A program made the translations under genes and the position numbers. A DNA stretch of 64,000 nt from Egicoccus sp. AB-alg6-2. Lineage in GTDB: Bacteria > Actinomycetota > Nitriliruptoria > Nitriliruptorales > Nitriliruptoraceae. Every line of letters begins with the position of its first letter. Position 1 is the first letter of the stretch. Under the pieces are notes generated by a model. That model was not told the DNA's origin and did not search any database. It saw only the letters and a list, made by a program, of their open reading frames with translations. This document shows, in pieces, positions 47,799-56,203 of this stretch. The stretch lies in assembly GCF_041821025.1 (NCBI RefSeq), contig NZ_JBGUAY010000006.1, forward strand, positions 248,001 to 312,000. The letters are read 5' to 3'.

Positions 47799-49118
47799 TC
47801 ATGCCGCCGGCGCCAGGCGCTGCAGGGTGTTGATGATCACGTCCTTGGCATCCGAGGGACGGGCGTCGGTCAGGTGCGCCATCAGCTTGAGCACCAGCTC
47901 CATCAGGGGCCGGTTGGGCATCCCGTACTCGGTGCACACGTGCATGACCGCCGGATGCCCGACGAGTTCGGCGAACACCTTGCCGAGCGTGTAGTAGCCG
48001 CCCCAACGCTGACGCAGCTCGGCGTCGTAGGCGTCGAGGTCCGCGGTCCGCCGCCGGTCGAGCGCGCCGTCGACGACCTCGGCGGCGAGCTTGGCCGCCT
48101 CCATCGCGTAGCTGATGCCCTCGCCGTTGAAGGGGTTGACCATGCCGCCGCTGTCACCGACCAGGAGCACGCCCCGCTGGTGCAGCGGGGTGCGGTTGAA
48201 GCCCATCGGGATGGGGCCGGACCGGATCCGGTCGGTGCGGTTGGCCGGCGTGGTCTCCCACTCGTCCTCGAGACCGCCCGCCCACGACTCGAGCAGCTTG
48301 CGGTAGCTGACGCCCTGGAACTCCTTCGAGGTCGACAGCAGCCCGAGTCCGACGTTGAGCGTGCCGTCGTCGAGGGGGAAGATCCACCCGTACCCCGACA
48401 GCAGGTCACCCTCGGCGTCGCGCAGGTCGAGGAAGGAGCTGATCCACGGGTCGTCCGACCGCGACGAGCGGTAGTAGGTCCGGGCCGCGACCGCCATGGG
48501 GCGGTCCTCGCGTCGCTTGAGGCCGAGCGCCCGCGCCATGCTGCCGCTGGCGCCGTCCGCGGCGATGACGACCGGTGCACGGACCACGCCCTCGCGGTCG
48601 TCCGCATCCCGCCAGGTCACGCCGGCGACCCGACGCTCGCTGGGGTCGCGCCACACGGGACCGGTGACGGTGACGCCCTCGTGCAGGCGGGCACCCCGGC
48701 GCTGCGCCAGTCGCGCCACCGCCTCGTCGAAGACCTTGCGCGTCGCGGTCGCGCCCCAACCGGGCCAGTCGTCGAGTTCGGGCCAGGGCAGCTCCATGAC
48801 GGTGTGCCCACCGTGGATGCGCAGGCCCTTCTGCGTCGCCCAGCCGTCGACGCGCCCGTGCGCCTCGTCGACCATGCCGAGGTCGAGCAGTTCCCTGATC
48901 ACCCGCGGGGTCAGGCCGTCACCGCAGACCTTGTCGCGGGGGAACGCGTCCTTCTCGAGCAGCACGACGTCGCGACCCATGGCCGCGAGGTGTGCGGCGG
49001 CGGCGGCGCCACCCGGACCGGCGCCGACGACCACGACGTCCGCGTCGGTCGTCGTCGGCAAGGCCGCATCGCCCCTGGGCCCCACCTGTGGCGGGAGACC
49101 GGCGGCGTCGGGTGCCAT
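47799..49118 (-). CDS. menJ: geranylgeranyl reductase-family FAD enzyme, MenJ-like
   Basis: 439 residues. N-terminal FAD fold VVVVGAGPGGAAAAAHLA, KVCGDGLTPRVIREL, and the second FAD motif LVGDSGGMVNPFNGEGI. In mycobacteria the neighbour of menG and grcC1 is MenJ, which saturates the second isoprene of menaquinone; gene order supports that here. Archaeal-type geranylgeranyl lipid reductase is the main alternative. The first ~20 residues are unconserved. A palindromic operator lies 71-92 bases upstream. Confidence 0.82.
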   Translation of the reverse strand: MAPDAAGLPPQVGPRGDAALPTTTDADVVVVGAGPGGAAAAAHLAAMGRDVVLLEKDAFPRDKVCGDGLTPRVIRELLDLGMVDEAHGRVDGWATQKGLRIHGGHTVMELPWPELDDWPGWGATATRKVFDEAVARLAQRRGARLHEGVTVTGPVWRDPSERRVAGVTWRDADDREGVVRAPVVIAADGASGSMARALGLKRREDRPMAVAARTYYRSSRSDDPWISSFLDLRDAEGDLLSGYGWIFPLDDGTLNVGLGLLSTSKEFQGVSYRKLLESWAGGLEDEWETTPANRTDRIRSGPIPMGFNRTPLHQRGVLLVGDSGGMVNPFNGEGISYAMEAAKLAAEVVDGALDRRRTADLDAYDAELRQRWGGYYTLGKVFAELVGHPAVMHVCTEYGMPNRPLMELVLKLMAHLTDARPSDAKDVIINTLQRLAPAA

Positions 49119-49188
49119 GGACGACTCCTCACGGACGATCGGGTCGAGGTGGCGGGCCGAGGTGCCAGCGCGTGGCGGAGCGGACCCT

Positions 49189-49222
49189 GCTCGTGAACAT
49201 GTTCACAAGCACCTCCAGTCTA
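49189..49222 (-). promoter_or_regulatory. menJ promoter with palindromic operator
   Basis: GTGAACATGTTCAC (49193-49206) is a perfect 14-bp palindrome, extending to 22 bp with one mismatched pair (GCTc...aAGC). A -10 box TAGACT lies at 49217-49222, which puts the palindrome across the predicted start of transcription. That is a classic repressor position. The site looks like TetR- or GntR-family operators; the regulator is not identifiable here. Confidence 0.6.
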
Positions 49223-49278
49223 GCCATTGCCGCCGCAGGCGGCGCACCGCGGCCGTGGTGGAGGCGGCAGGCCGCCGG

Positions 49279-50022
49279 TCAGGGCGTGCGGTAGCCGCGG
49301 TGGACGGCGACGATCCCGCCGGCGAGATCCTTCACCTGCACCTGCTCGTAGCCGGCGGACGCGATCCACGTCGCGACCGCACGCCGATCCGGCCACGCCA
49401 GGATGGAGTCCGCCAGGTAGCGGTAGGCGGCCGGCGCCGACGACACCACCTTCGCGGCGGCAGGCAGGGCACCGACGAGGTAGCGGCGGTAGACGGCACG
49501 AAAGGGCGCCCACGTCGGGTTCGCGAACTCGCACACCACCACGCGGCCGCCGGGACGGGTCACGCGCGCGAACTCGCGCAGAGCCAGTTCCGGATCGGGG
49601 ACGTTGCGCAACCCGAACGAGATCGTCACGGCGTCGAACGAGGCGTCGGGAAACGGCAGCGCACGGGCGTCCCCGTTGACCCAGGCGATGCGTTCGTGGC
49701 CGCGCCGCGCGCCCTCGGCCAGCATGTTGAACGACAGGTCGAGGGCGGTCACGCGTGCGGCCCCCCTGGCCACGAGCTCGACCGCCACGTTGCCCGGCCC
49801 CGCCGCGACGTCGAGCACCTCGGCGCCTTCGGGCCCGGCCGCCTGTGCCGTCACCCGCCGCCAGTGTGCGTCCTGGCCCAGCGACAGCGCCGCGTTGGCG
49901 AGGTCGTAGCGGGCCGCGACCTTGTCGAACATCGCCTGCACCAGCGCCGCATCCTTGCCCTCGCGACCGGCCGCCGGCAGCACGTCGGCGTCCGGAACGA
50001 TTGGCGGGGCGGCGTCTGGCAT
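49279..50022 (-). CDS. menG: demethylmenaquinone methyltransferase
   Basis: 247 residues, UbiE/MenG family. FDKVAARYDLANAALSLGQD, the SAM-binding loop EVLDVAAGPGNVAVEL, and ISFGLRNVPDPELALREFAR are diagnostic. It methylates demethylmenaquinone, the last ring step. ATG at 50022 has a poor ribosome site; 5-10 residues of uncertainty remain. It precedes menJ on the same strand. Confidence 0.93.
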   Translation of the reverse strand: MPDAAPPIVPDADVLPAAGREGKDAALVQAMFDKVAARYDLANAALSLGQDAHWRRVTAQAAGPEGAEVLDVAAGPGNVAVELVARGAARVTALDLSFNMLAEGARRGHERIAWVNGDARALPFPDASFDAVTISFGLRNVPDPELALREFARVTRPGGRVVVCEFANPTWAPFRAVYRRYLVGALPAAAKVVSSAPAAYRYLADSILAWPDRRAVATWIASAGYEQVQVKDLAGGIVAVHRGYRTP

Positions 50023-50322
50023 GGTCACGGTCGGCCTTGGGCACGGTGTGGCGCGGGCAGCAGCGGGACGACGTTCGAGGCTACTGCACGTGATCGGGCG
50101 GGTCCCCCGTCTCGGTCGCTGCGGTCCCTCGTTGCCCCCCGGCCCCGCCGGCCGGGTCCCCCGTCTCGGTCGCTGCGCTCCCTCGTTGCCCCCCGGCCCC
50201 GCTGGCCGGGTCCCCCGTCTCGGTCGCGGCAGCTCTTGCGGCGCCTGCTGACCGGGTGTCCGGTCGGCGCGGTGGCGTAGCCTGCCCGCGCAGCGCCCCT
50301 TCTCCGAACGTGAGCGACGCCG
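50023..50322. other. menG / MerR-like divergent intergenic region
   Basis: 300 bp between divergent genes. About half is a 54-bp tandem repeat (50100-50232). The remaining 90 bases before the plus-strand gene should hold its promoter; I see no clear -35/-10 pair. Long open frames across it are repeat artefacts. Confidence 0.55.
50100..50232. repeat. 54-bp tandem repeat, about 2.4 copies
   Basis: Copies begin at 50100, 50154 and 50208 (partial), each starting GGGTCCCCCGTCTCGGTCGC. The two full copies differ at two positions. The unit is GC-rich and includes CGGCCGG-type palindromic sequence. It lies between divergent menG and the menF operon. Confidence 0.85.
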
Positions 50323-50880
50323 ATGGCCTCCGACCGCGACCTCGATGCGCCCGACGCCGCGCTGGCACAGGCCGTCGTACGTCCCCCCGCACCGCCGACT
50401 GCGGACGACGACCTCGAGGCGCCCTACACCCTCGACGACGTCGCGGCCGAGGTCGGTGCCGGCCGTGCGCTGCTGGACGCGGTCGCGCGCACCGGCCTGC
50501 TCCTCCCCCACCACGTCGACGAGGACGGCGAAGCGCGCTACTCGGCCGCCGACCTCGCCGCCGTCCGGGCCGGACTGACCCTGCTGGACGCCGGTCTGCC
50601 GCTGGGTGAACTGCTCGACCTGGCCCGGCGGACCGACGCGGCGGTCGGCGAGGTCGCCACCGCGGCCGTCGACGCGTTCCTGCGTTTCGTCCGCGACCCG
50701 GTGCGCGGCACCTCGGCGAGCGAGACCGAGGCCGCGCAACGCCTGGTCACCGCCTACGAGCAGATGCTGCCGGCCACCGAGCGGCTGGTCGCCCACCACG
50801 TCCGTCGCCGGGTGCTGCAGGAGGCGGCGCAGCGCGTGCCGGGCGCGCTGGCCGGCGACGACACGGACGGCGGGGCATGA
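50323..50880 (+). CDS. MerR-like DNA-binding protein
   Basis: 185 residues. Residues ~35-75, YTLDDVAAEVGAGRALLDAV, then LLLPHHVDEDGEARYSAADL, resemble a MerR winged helix (recognition helix, wing, Arg-Tyr-Ser). A helical region follows, GLTLLDAGLPLGELLDLARR, similar to MerR dimer helices. No effector domain is evident. Stop overlaps menF start (ATGA), so it may regulate menF or the divergent menG. Confidence 0.55.
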   Translation: MASDRDLDAPDAALAQAVVRPPAPPTADDDLEAPYTLDDVAAEVGAGRALLDAVARTGLLLPHHVDEDGEARYSAADLAAVRAGLTLLDAGLPLGELLDLARRTDAAVGEVATAAVDAFLRFVRDPVRGTSASETEAAQRLVTAYEQMLPATERLVAHHVRRRVLQEAAQRVPGALAGDDTDGGA

Positions 50881-52154
50881 CGCTGCGCGCCCGCACGGTC
50901 GCGCTCGACGACGACCGGCCGCTGCTGTCGCTGCTGCCCCGCGACCACGGCGGACGCGGCCCCGCGGACGCCCTGGCCTGGGTGCACACGGCCGCCGGGT
51001 CGGACGAGGGCCTGGTCGGCTGGGGCGTCGCGGCCCGGCTCGTCCCCGCGCCCGGCGCCGACCGGTTCGCCGCCGCCGAGCAGGCGTTCCGCGACCTCGA
51101 CATCGAGGTGGACGACGAGGTCGGCGCCCTCGGCACGGGGCCGGTGGCGTTCGGCACCTTCGCCTTCACCGACGACGCGCCGGGCTCGCTGCTCGCCCTG
51201 CCGCGCGTCATCGTCGGCCGGCGCGACGGGAGGACCTGGCTGACCACGATCGATCCGGCGGACGGCACCGCTCCCGCGCCGGTCGGGCTCCCCGACCCGG
51301 CGGCCGCGCGATCGGAACCGGCACGCGACCGGGCGCGTTTCGCGGGGTCGTCGCAACCGGACCGGTACTGGCTCGAGGCGGTCGCGACCGCGGTCGAGCG
51401 GATCCGCGCCGGTGCCCTCGACAAGGTCGTGCTCGCCCGCGACCACGCCGTGTGGTCGCAGCAGCCGTTCGACGCCGCCGACCTGGCGCGACGCCTCTTC
51501 GCCCGCTTCCCCAGCTGCCACACCTTCATCGTCGATGGCTTCGTCGGCGCCACGCCCGAGTTGCTGCTCTCGCGCCGCGACCGCGAGGTGTTCTCCCGGG
51601 TCCTGGCAGGCACGGCCGGCCGTAGCGAGGACGAGGCCGACGACGCCGCACTCGGCGCGGCGCTGCTGGCCTCGGCGAAGGAGCAGGCCGAGCACCGGTT
51701 CGCCGCGGACTCGGTGCGCGACGTCCTGCGACCCTTGACCGACGCCCTGCATCACGACCCGACCCCACGGCTGCTGCGACTGGACAACGTCCAGCACCTG
51801 GCGACCACGTTCACCGGCACGCTGGCCGAGGACCGGTCGGCGTTGGAGGTCGTCGCGGCCCTGCACCCGACGGCGGCCGTCGGCGGCACGCCGCGCCGCG
51901 AAGCGGTCGAGCTCATCGCCGAACTCGAGGGCATGGACCGCGGCCGCTATGCCGCGCCGGTCGGCTGGACCGACCTGACGGGCAACGGCGAGTGGGGCAT
52001 CGCCCTGCGCTGCGCGTCACTCGACGGGGCCCGGGCGCGGCTCTTCGCAGGTGTCGGCGTCGTCGCGGGGTCGCTTCCCGAGGCCGAGCTCGAGGAGACC
52101 CGGCTCAAGCTGCTCGCCATGCAGACCGCCCTGGGTGAAGACCCCACCGCCTGA
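50877..52154 (+). CDS. menF: isochorismate synthase
   Basis: 425 residues, chorismate-utilising family. LDKVVLARDH, HTFIVDGFVGATPELLLSRR, SRVLAGTAGRS, LHPTAAVGGTPRREAV and GEWGIALRCASL are the conserved blocks. It converts chorismate to isochorismate, the first committed menaquinone step. An EntC-type siderophore role is disfavoured by the men context. Converges on the NUDIX-kinase gene with 11 bases between stops. Confidence 0.92.
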   Translation: MTLRARTVALDDDRPLLSLLPRDHGGRGPADALAWVHTAAGSDEGLVGWGVAARLVPAPGADRFAAAEQAFRDLDIEVDDEVGALGTGPVAFGTFAFTDDAPGSLLALPRVIVGRRDGRTWLTTIDPADGTAPAPVGLPDPAAARSEPARDRARFAGSSQPDRYWLEAVATAVERIRAGALDKVVLARDHAVWSQQPFDAADLARRLFARFPSCHTFIVDGFVGATPELLLSRRDREVFSRVLAGTAGRSEDEADDAALGAALLASAKEQAEHRFAADSVRDVLRPLTDALHHDPTPRLLRLDNVQHLATTFTGTLAEDRSALEVVAALHPTAAVGGTPRREAVELIAELEGMDRGRYAAPVGWTDLTGNGEWGIALRCASLDGARARLFAGVGVVAGSLPEAELEETRLKLLAMQTALGEDPTA

Positions 52155-52165
52155 TCCGCTCGGCG

Positions 52166-53470
52166 TCAGCGAAGGTCGCCCGCATGGCGTCGCAGCCAGG
52201 CCTCGACACGCGAGAACCCGGCGGGTTGCCCGGCATCGAGGTAGGCGTCGAAGGGCCGGATGGCGAGCGCACCGAGCTCCTCGACCCGTCGCCGTTCCCA
52301 CCGCAACACCGGCGGGATCGCCTCGAGCAGGGTGTCGACCGTGACCCCGGCCCCGGCGGCAAGGGCGTGGAGCCGGGCGCGGCGGTCGGGGCTCGCGTCG
52401 AAGCCGCGACGCTCGTGGTCGAAGTCGGTCAGCGGCACGAGCCAGACCGCCGCACCCGCGAGGTCGTGCAGTGGCTGCGCCGGGTGCGCGAACTCCCAGT
52501 CGATCAGCGCCGGAGCGCCGTCAGGGCGCCAGACCAGATTTCCGTGCCCGACGTCGCCGTGGGCGATCACCTCGCCCTCGAGCCGCGGTCGCGGCCCCGT
52601 TCGCCACACCGCGTCCGGAGGCGCGACGAAGCCGGCGGACGCCCGCCACAGGAGGCGGAGCAGCCGACCGAGCCGAGCCATGCCCTCGTCGCTACGGAGC
52701 GACGCGGGCCAAAGGGCTGTGGAGACCTCGCCGTCGACGAAGGACACCGCCTCGCGGCCGTTGGCATCGATGCCGAGCGGCGCCGGTACATCGTCGACAC
52801 CGAACTCGCGAAGGTGGGCCAGCCAGGCCTGCACGGTCGCCGACCAGGGGGCAGCGTCACGAACGACCAGGCGCTGGTCGAGAATGGTCGCGCGGGCGCC
52901 GTCGTCCAGGGGCTGCCCGTCGGGCGCGTCGTCACTCCAGCACACGACGTCGCGGTCGGTGAGACGCCGCGGGACGAAGCGGCCGGCCAGGGCGTCACGG
53001 GCCAGTTCGCGAATCTCGGGCAGGTCGAGTCGGCGTCCGTCGGCCACCTCGTCCAACGTGCACCAGGCCAGATCGAGCAGACCAGCCGTCTCGAGTTCGT
53101 CCATGCGTCGCGGGCACCGCCGACGGCTCCGCAACCAGGCGACGTGGACCACCGTGTGTTGTTCCGCGACGTGTGTGGCGCTGCGGTAGCGCACGCGGAC
53201 GGTGGCGAGTGCGGGGCCGACGTCCACGTCGTCGTATCCGGTCTCCTCCGCCACCTCACGGGCCGCAGCTTCCGCGGTGGTCTCCGTGCCCTCGAGACCA
53301 CCGCCCGGGAGCTCCCACCAGCTGCCCTGCTCGGGCTGGCCGTGCACACGGACGTGTTCGAGCAGCACCCGGTCGCCGTCCAACAGGACGACGCGCGCCG
53401 CCCGGCGGTGGACGTCGGCCGGGACCACGTCAGGATCCAGGAAGGAACGGGCCGGTGCCGGCACGCTCAT
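52166..53470 (-). CDS. NUDIX hydrolase fused to aminoglycoside-kinase-like domain
   Basis: 434 residues, two domains. N-terminal NUDIX box at about 57-78: GGLEGTETTAEAAAREVAEE with Gly-x5-Glu-x7-Arg-Glu-x2-Glu-Glu-x-Gly complete. C-terminal APH/choline-kinase-like domain with catalytic AHGDVGHGNLVWRPDG and metal-binding ALIDWEFAHP. It is the distal gene of menB-A-C-D and overlaps menD by 4 bases. No known menaquinone enzyme has this layout. Substrate unknown; nucleotide or alcohol phosphate handling is only a guess. Confidence 0.85.
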   Translation of the reverse strand: MSVPAPARSFLDPDVVPADVHRRAARVVLLDGDRVLLEHVRVHGQPEQGSWWELPGGGLEGTETTAEAAAREVAEETGYDDVDVGPALATVRVRYRSATHVAEQHTVVHVAWLRSRRRCPRRMDELETAGLLDLAWCTLDEVADGRRLDLPEIRELARDALAGRFVPRRLTDRDVVCWSDDAPDGQPLDDGARATILDQRLVVRDAAPWSATVQAWLAHLREFGVDDVPAPLGIDANGREAVSFVDGEVSTALWPASLRSDEGMARLGRLLRLLWRASAGFVAPPDAVWRTGPRPRLEGEVIAHGDVGHGNLVWRPDGAPALIDWEFAHPAQPLHDLAGAAVWLVPLTDFDHERRGFDASPDRRARLHALAAGAGVTVDTLLEAIPPVLRWERRRVEELGALAIRPFDAYLDAGQPAGFSRVEAWLRRHAGDLR

Positions 53471-55224
53471 GCGAAGTCGGCGAGCGCGGCGTCGACCTCG
53501 TGCTGGATGCGGCGGTGGAGCGCCAGGTTCTCGTCGCGATCGGTGCGGACGTGGACGAGGTGGATGCCACCGGCCTCGCGCGCCGCGTCGACCGCGGGCA
53601 TCAGCTCGGCGGCGGTCGAGACGTCCGCGTGCCCGAGGTCGTGGAACCGGGCCAGTTCGGCGAGGTCGCGCCCGTGGGGGGTGCCGAAGACGCGCTCGAA
53701 GGAGGCCTCGAACCGACGTTGGGGCAGGAACGAGAAGATGCCGCCGCCGTCGTTGTCGACGACCACGAGGACCAGGTCGATGCCGGGCGCGTCCGGGGAC
53801 AGCAGGAACCCGTTGGCGTCGTGCAGCAGCGACAGGTCCCCGGTGAGCGCCACCGTCGGGCGGCCGCCGCCGAGGGCGACGCCGAGCGCGGTCGAGACGA
53901 ACCCGTCGATGCCCGACGCACCGCGGTTGGAGATCACGCGCAGGTGGTCACGCGGCGCGAGGAAGGCGTCGAGGTCGCGGGCGGGCATCGAGGAGGCGAC
54001 GACCAGGGTGGCGCCGTCCGGCAGTCCCGCCCCGAGGTCGCGGGCGACGCGCGGCTCGCTCGGCCGGTCGTGTTCGTCGAGGACCGAGCCGACGACCCGA
54101 CGGACGCGCCGGTCGGCCTCGAGCCAGCGGTCGGCCCAGTCGGACCCGGCGGTCACGGCCAGCAACGCGGTCAGCCCGGCCGCCGTCGCCGCGACGTCGG
54201 CGACCAGCAGCTCGGAGACCGCCCGGTCCGGGTCGTGCCAGCCGCCGTGCGGGTCGATCAGCAGCTGGGGGACGTCGGGCCCGAGCAGGGCGGCGACGTT
54301 GCGGGACAGTCCCGTCCGCCCGATGCGCAACACGAGATCCGGACGGTGGGCCCGTGCGAAGGCGGCGTTGCCGAGCAGGTGGTGGGCCGCGCCGACGACC
54401 GGGTCGCCGGTGCGCACGTTGGAGGCCGGCTCGGCGATGACGGGCCAGCCGGCGGCCCGGGCCAGGTCGAGCACGACCGCCACGTTCGCGTCGGTCTGGC
54501 CGACCACGACCAGGCCGCGCTCGGTACCCGCGATGCGGGCCGCGAGCGACCGCAGCTCCGCGGATGGGACGTGGCGCGGGGCCCGGCCGACGATCGTCCA
54601 CGGTCGCCCGCCGGAGCGGCCCGCCAGGGACGCCTCGAAGGGGCCGGCCACCCGCGCGCGACCGTCGTCGGTGAGCGGGACGGTCGGCTCCCGGAAGGCG
54701 AGGTTGAGGTGCACCGGTCCCGGCGGGCCGGACAGGCCCCCCGCCTCGGCGAGCGCCCGGCAGGCCGTCGCGCGCCAGTAGCCGACCGCGCCCGGCCGAT
54801 CCTCGGGAACCCCCACCTCGACGAACCAGCGCACGGACCGTCCGAAGATGCCGAGCTGGTCGATGGCCTGGTTCGCACCGGTGTGACGCAACTCGGGCGG
54901 ACGGTCGGCCGTCAGCAGCAGCAGGGGCACCTGCCCGGTGTCGGCCTCGACGACGGCGGGGTGGAGGTTGGCCACCGCCGACCCGCTGGTGACGACGACA
55001 GGGGCGGGCCGGCCGGTCGCCCGGGCGAGTCCGAGGGCGAGGAAACCGGCCGAGCGCTCGTCGATCTCGACGTGCAGGCGGATCCGCGGGTCCTCGTGCA
55101 GCGCCAGCGCCAAGGCGGTCGAGCGCGATCCGGGCGCCAGCACCGCATCGGTGATCCCGCCGCGGGCGAGTTCGTCGACCAGGACCAGCGCCAGCGCGTG
55201 CGAGGGATTCGCGGCGGACTCCAT
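53467..55224 (-). CDS. menD: SEPHCHC synthase MenD
   Basis: 585 residues, thiamine-diphosphate enzyme joining 2-oxoglutarate to isochorismate. Cofactor-activating Glu in RLHVEIDERSAGFLALGLAR; substrate-binding LAPGSRSTALALAL and VISNRGASGIDGFVSTALG; metal/diphosphate motif LTGDLSLLHDANGF. ATG at 55224, 4 bases after menC. Longer frames upstream lie inside menC. Confidence 0.95.
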   Translation of the reverse strand: MESAANPSHALALVLVDELARGGITDAVLAPGSRSTALALALHEDPRIRLHVEIDERSAGFLALGLARATGRPAPVVVTSGSAVANLHPAVVEADTGQVPLLLLTADRPPELRHTGANQAIDQLGIFGRSVRWFVEVGVPEDRPGAVGYWRATACRALAEAGGLSGPPGPVHLNLAFREPTVPLTDDGRARVAGPFEASLAGRSGGRPWTIVGRAPRHVPSAELRSLAARIAGTERGLVVVGQTDANVAVVLDLARAAGWPVIAEPASNVRTGDPVVGAAHHLLGNAAFARAHRPDLVLRIGRTGLSRNVAALLGPDVPQLLIDPHGGWHDPDRAVSELLVADVAATAAGLTALLAVTAGSDWADRWLEADRRVRRVVGSVLDEHDRPSEPRVARDLGAGLPDGATLVVASSMPARDLDAFLAPRDHLRVISNRGASGIDGFVSTALGVALGGGRPTVALTGDLSLLHDANGFLLSPDAPGIDLVLVVVDNDGGGIFSFLPQRRFEASFERVFGTPHGRDLAELARFHDLGHADVSTAAELMPAVDAAREAGGIHLVHVRTDRDENLALHRRIQHEVDAALADFA

Positions 55225-55228
55225 CAGC

Positions 55229-56203
55229 TCACGCTCCGTTCCCCACCGGCGGCAGGTGCTCCGACGCCGCTTGCAGGCGCTCGAGCAGCTGCAACATCTG
55301 CTCGGGGTCGGGTGCGGCCTGGTCGAGCATGGCGGGTTCGGGGGCGACGCGCCGGACCGGCAGGTGGCCGTCCTCGGGCAGCAGCGGGCGGTCGGTGACG
55401 TCGGCCGCCAGCAGCGTGCCGGTGCCGAGCCCGCAGGCGTAGGGCAGCTCCGGCAGTGCCGCGGCCAGCGCGACTCCGGCCGCCAGCCCGACCGAGGTCT
55501 CCAGCGCCGAGGACACGACGGCCGGCAGCCCGGCCGCGTCGATGACCTCCAGGGCGCGGTGCACCCCACCCAGCGGCTGGACCTTGACGACCAGGACGTC
55601 GGCGGCGTCGAGCCCGGCGATCCGCAGCGGGTCGTCGGCGGTGCGCACGGACTCGTCGGCGGCCAACGGCACGTCGACGCGGCGCCGGAGGTCCCGCAGT
55701 TCCTCGAGGGTCGCGCAGGGCTGCTCGGCGTACTGCAGGCCACCGGCGGCCCGCGCAAGGCGGGTCAGCGCGAGCGCCGCGGACGCGACGTCCCAGCCGC
55801 CGTTGGCGTCGACGCGGACGTGTCCGTGCGGGCCGAGCGCGTCCCGGACGGCGGCCACCCTGGCGACGTCCGCGGCGAGGTCCTGCCCGGTCTCGGCCAC
55901 CTTGACCTTCGCGGTGGTGCAGCCGCTGGCGGCCACCAGCGCATGTGCGCGGTCGGGATCGACGGCGGGCACGGTCGTGTTGACGGGCACCCGGTCGCGG
56001 ACCGGCTCGGGAAAGGGCCGGGTGGCCGCGTCCTGTGCCGCCGCCAGCCAGCGGGACGCGTACGCGGGTCCGTAGTCGGGGAACGGCGAGAACTCGCCCC
56101 ACCCCGCGGGGCCGCGCAGCAGGACGCCCGCACGGGTGGTGACCCGACGGAACCGCAGGCGCATGGGGACCACGAACGGCCGCAGTTCGCTGACCTGGTT
56201 CAT
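55229..56203 (-). CDS. menC: o-succinylbenzoate synthase
   Basis: 324 residues, enolase superfamily. Catalytic Lys in TTAKVKVAE, metal ligands in RVDANGGWD, YAEQPC and ADESVR, and second Lys in VVKVQPLGG. ATG at 56203 overlaps menA by 4 bases. Confidence 0.94.
   Translation of the reverse strand: MNQVSELRPFVVPMRLRFRRVTTRAGVLLRGPAGWGEFSPFPDYGPAYASRWLAAAQDAATRPFPEPVRDRVPVNTTVPAVDPDRAHALVAASGCTTAKVKVAETGQDLAADVARVAAVRDALGPHGHVRVDANGGWDVASAALALTRLARAAGGLQYAEQPCATLEELRDLRRRVDVPLAADESVRTADDPLRIAGLDAADVLVVKVQPLGGVHRALEVIDAAGLPAVVSSALETSVGLAAGVALAAALPELPYACGLGTGTLLAADVTDRPLLPEDGHLPVRRVAPEPAMLDQAAPDPEQMLQLLERLQAASEHLPPVGNGA

Noticed and set aside
49279-50799. A 506-codon frame fusing repeats and upstream sequence to MenG.
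   Set aside because: The upstream part crosses the tandem repeats and is antisense to the MerR-like gene; MenG homology starts at about 50022.
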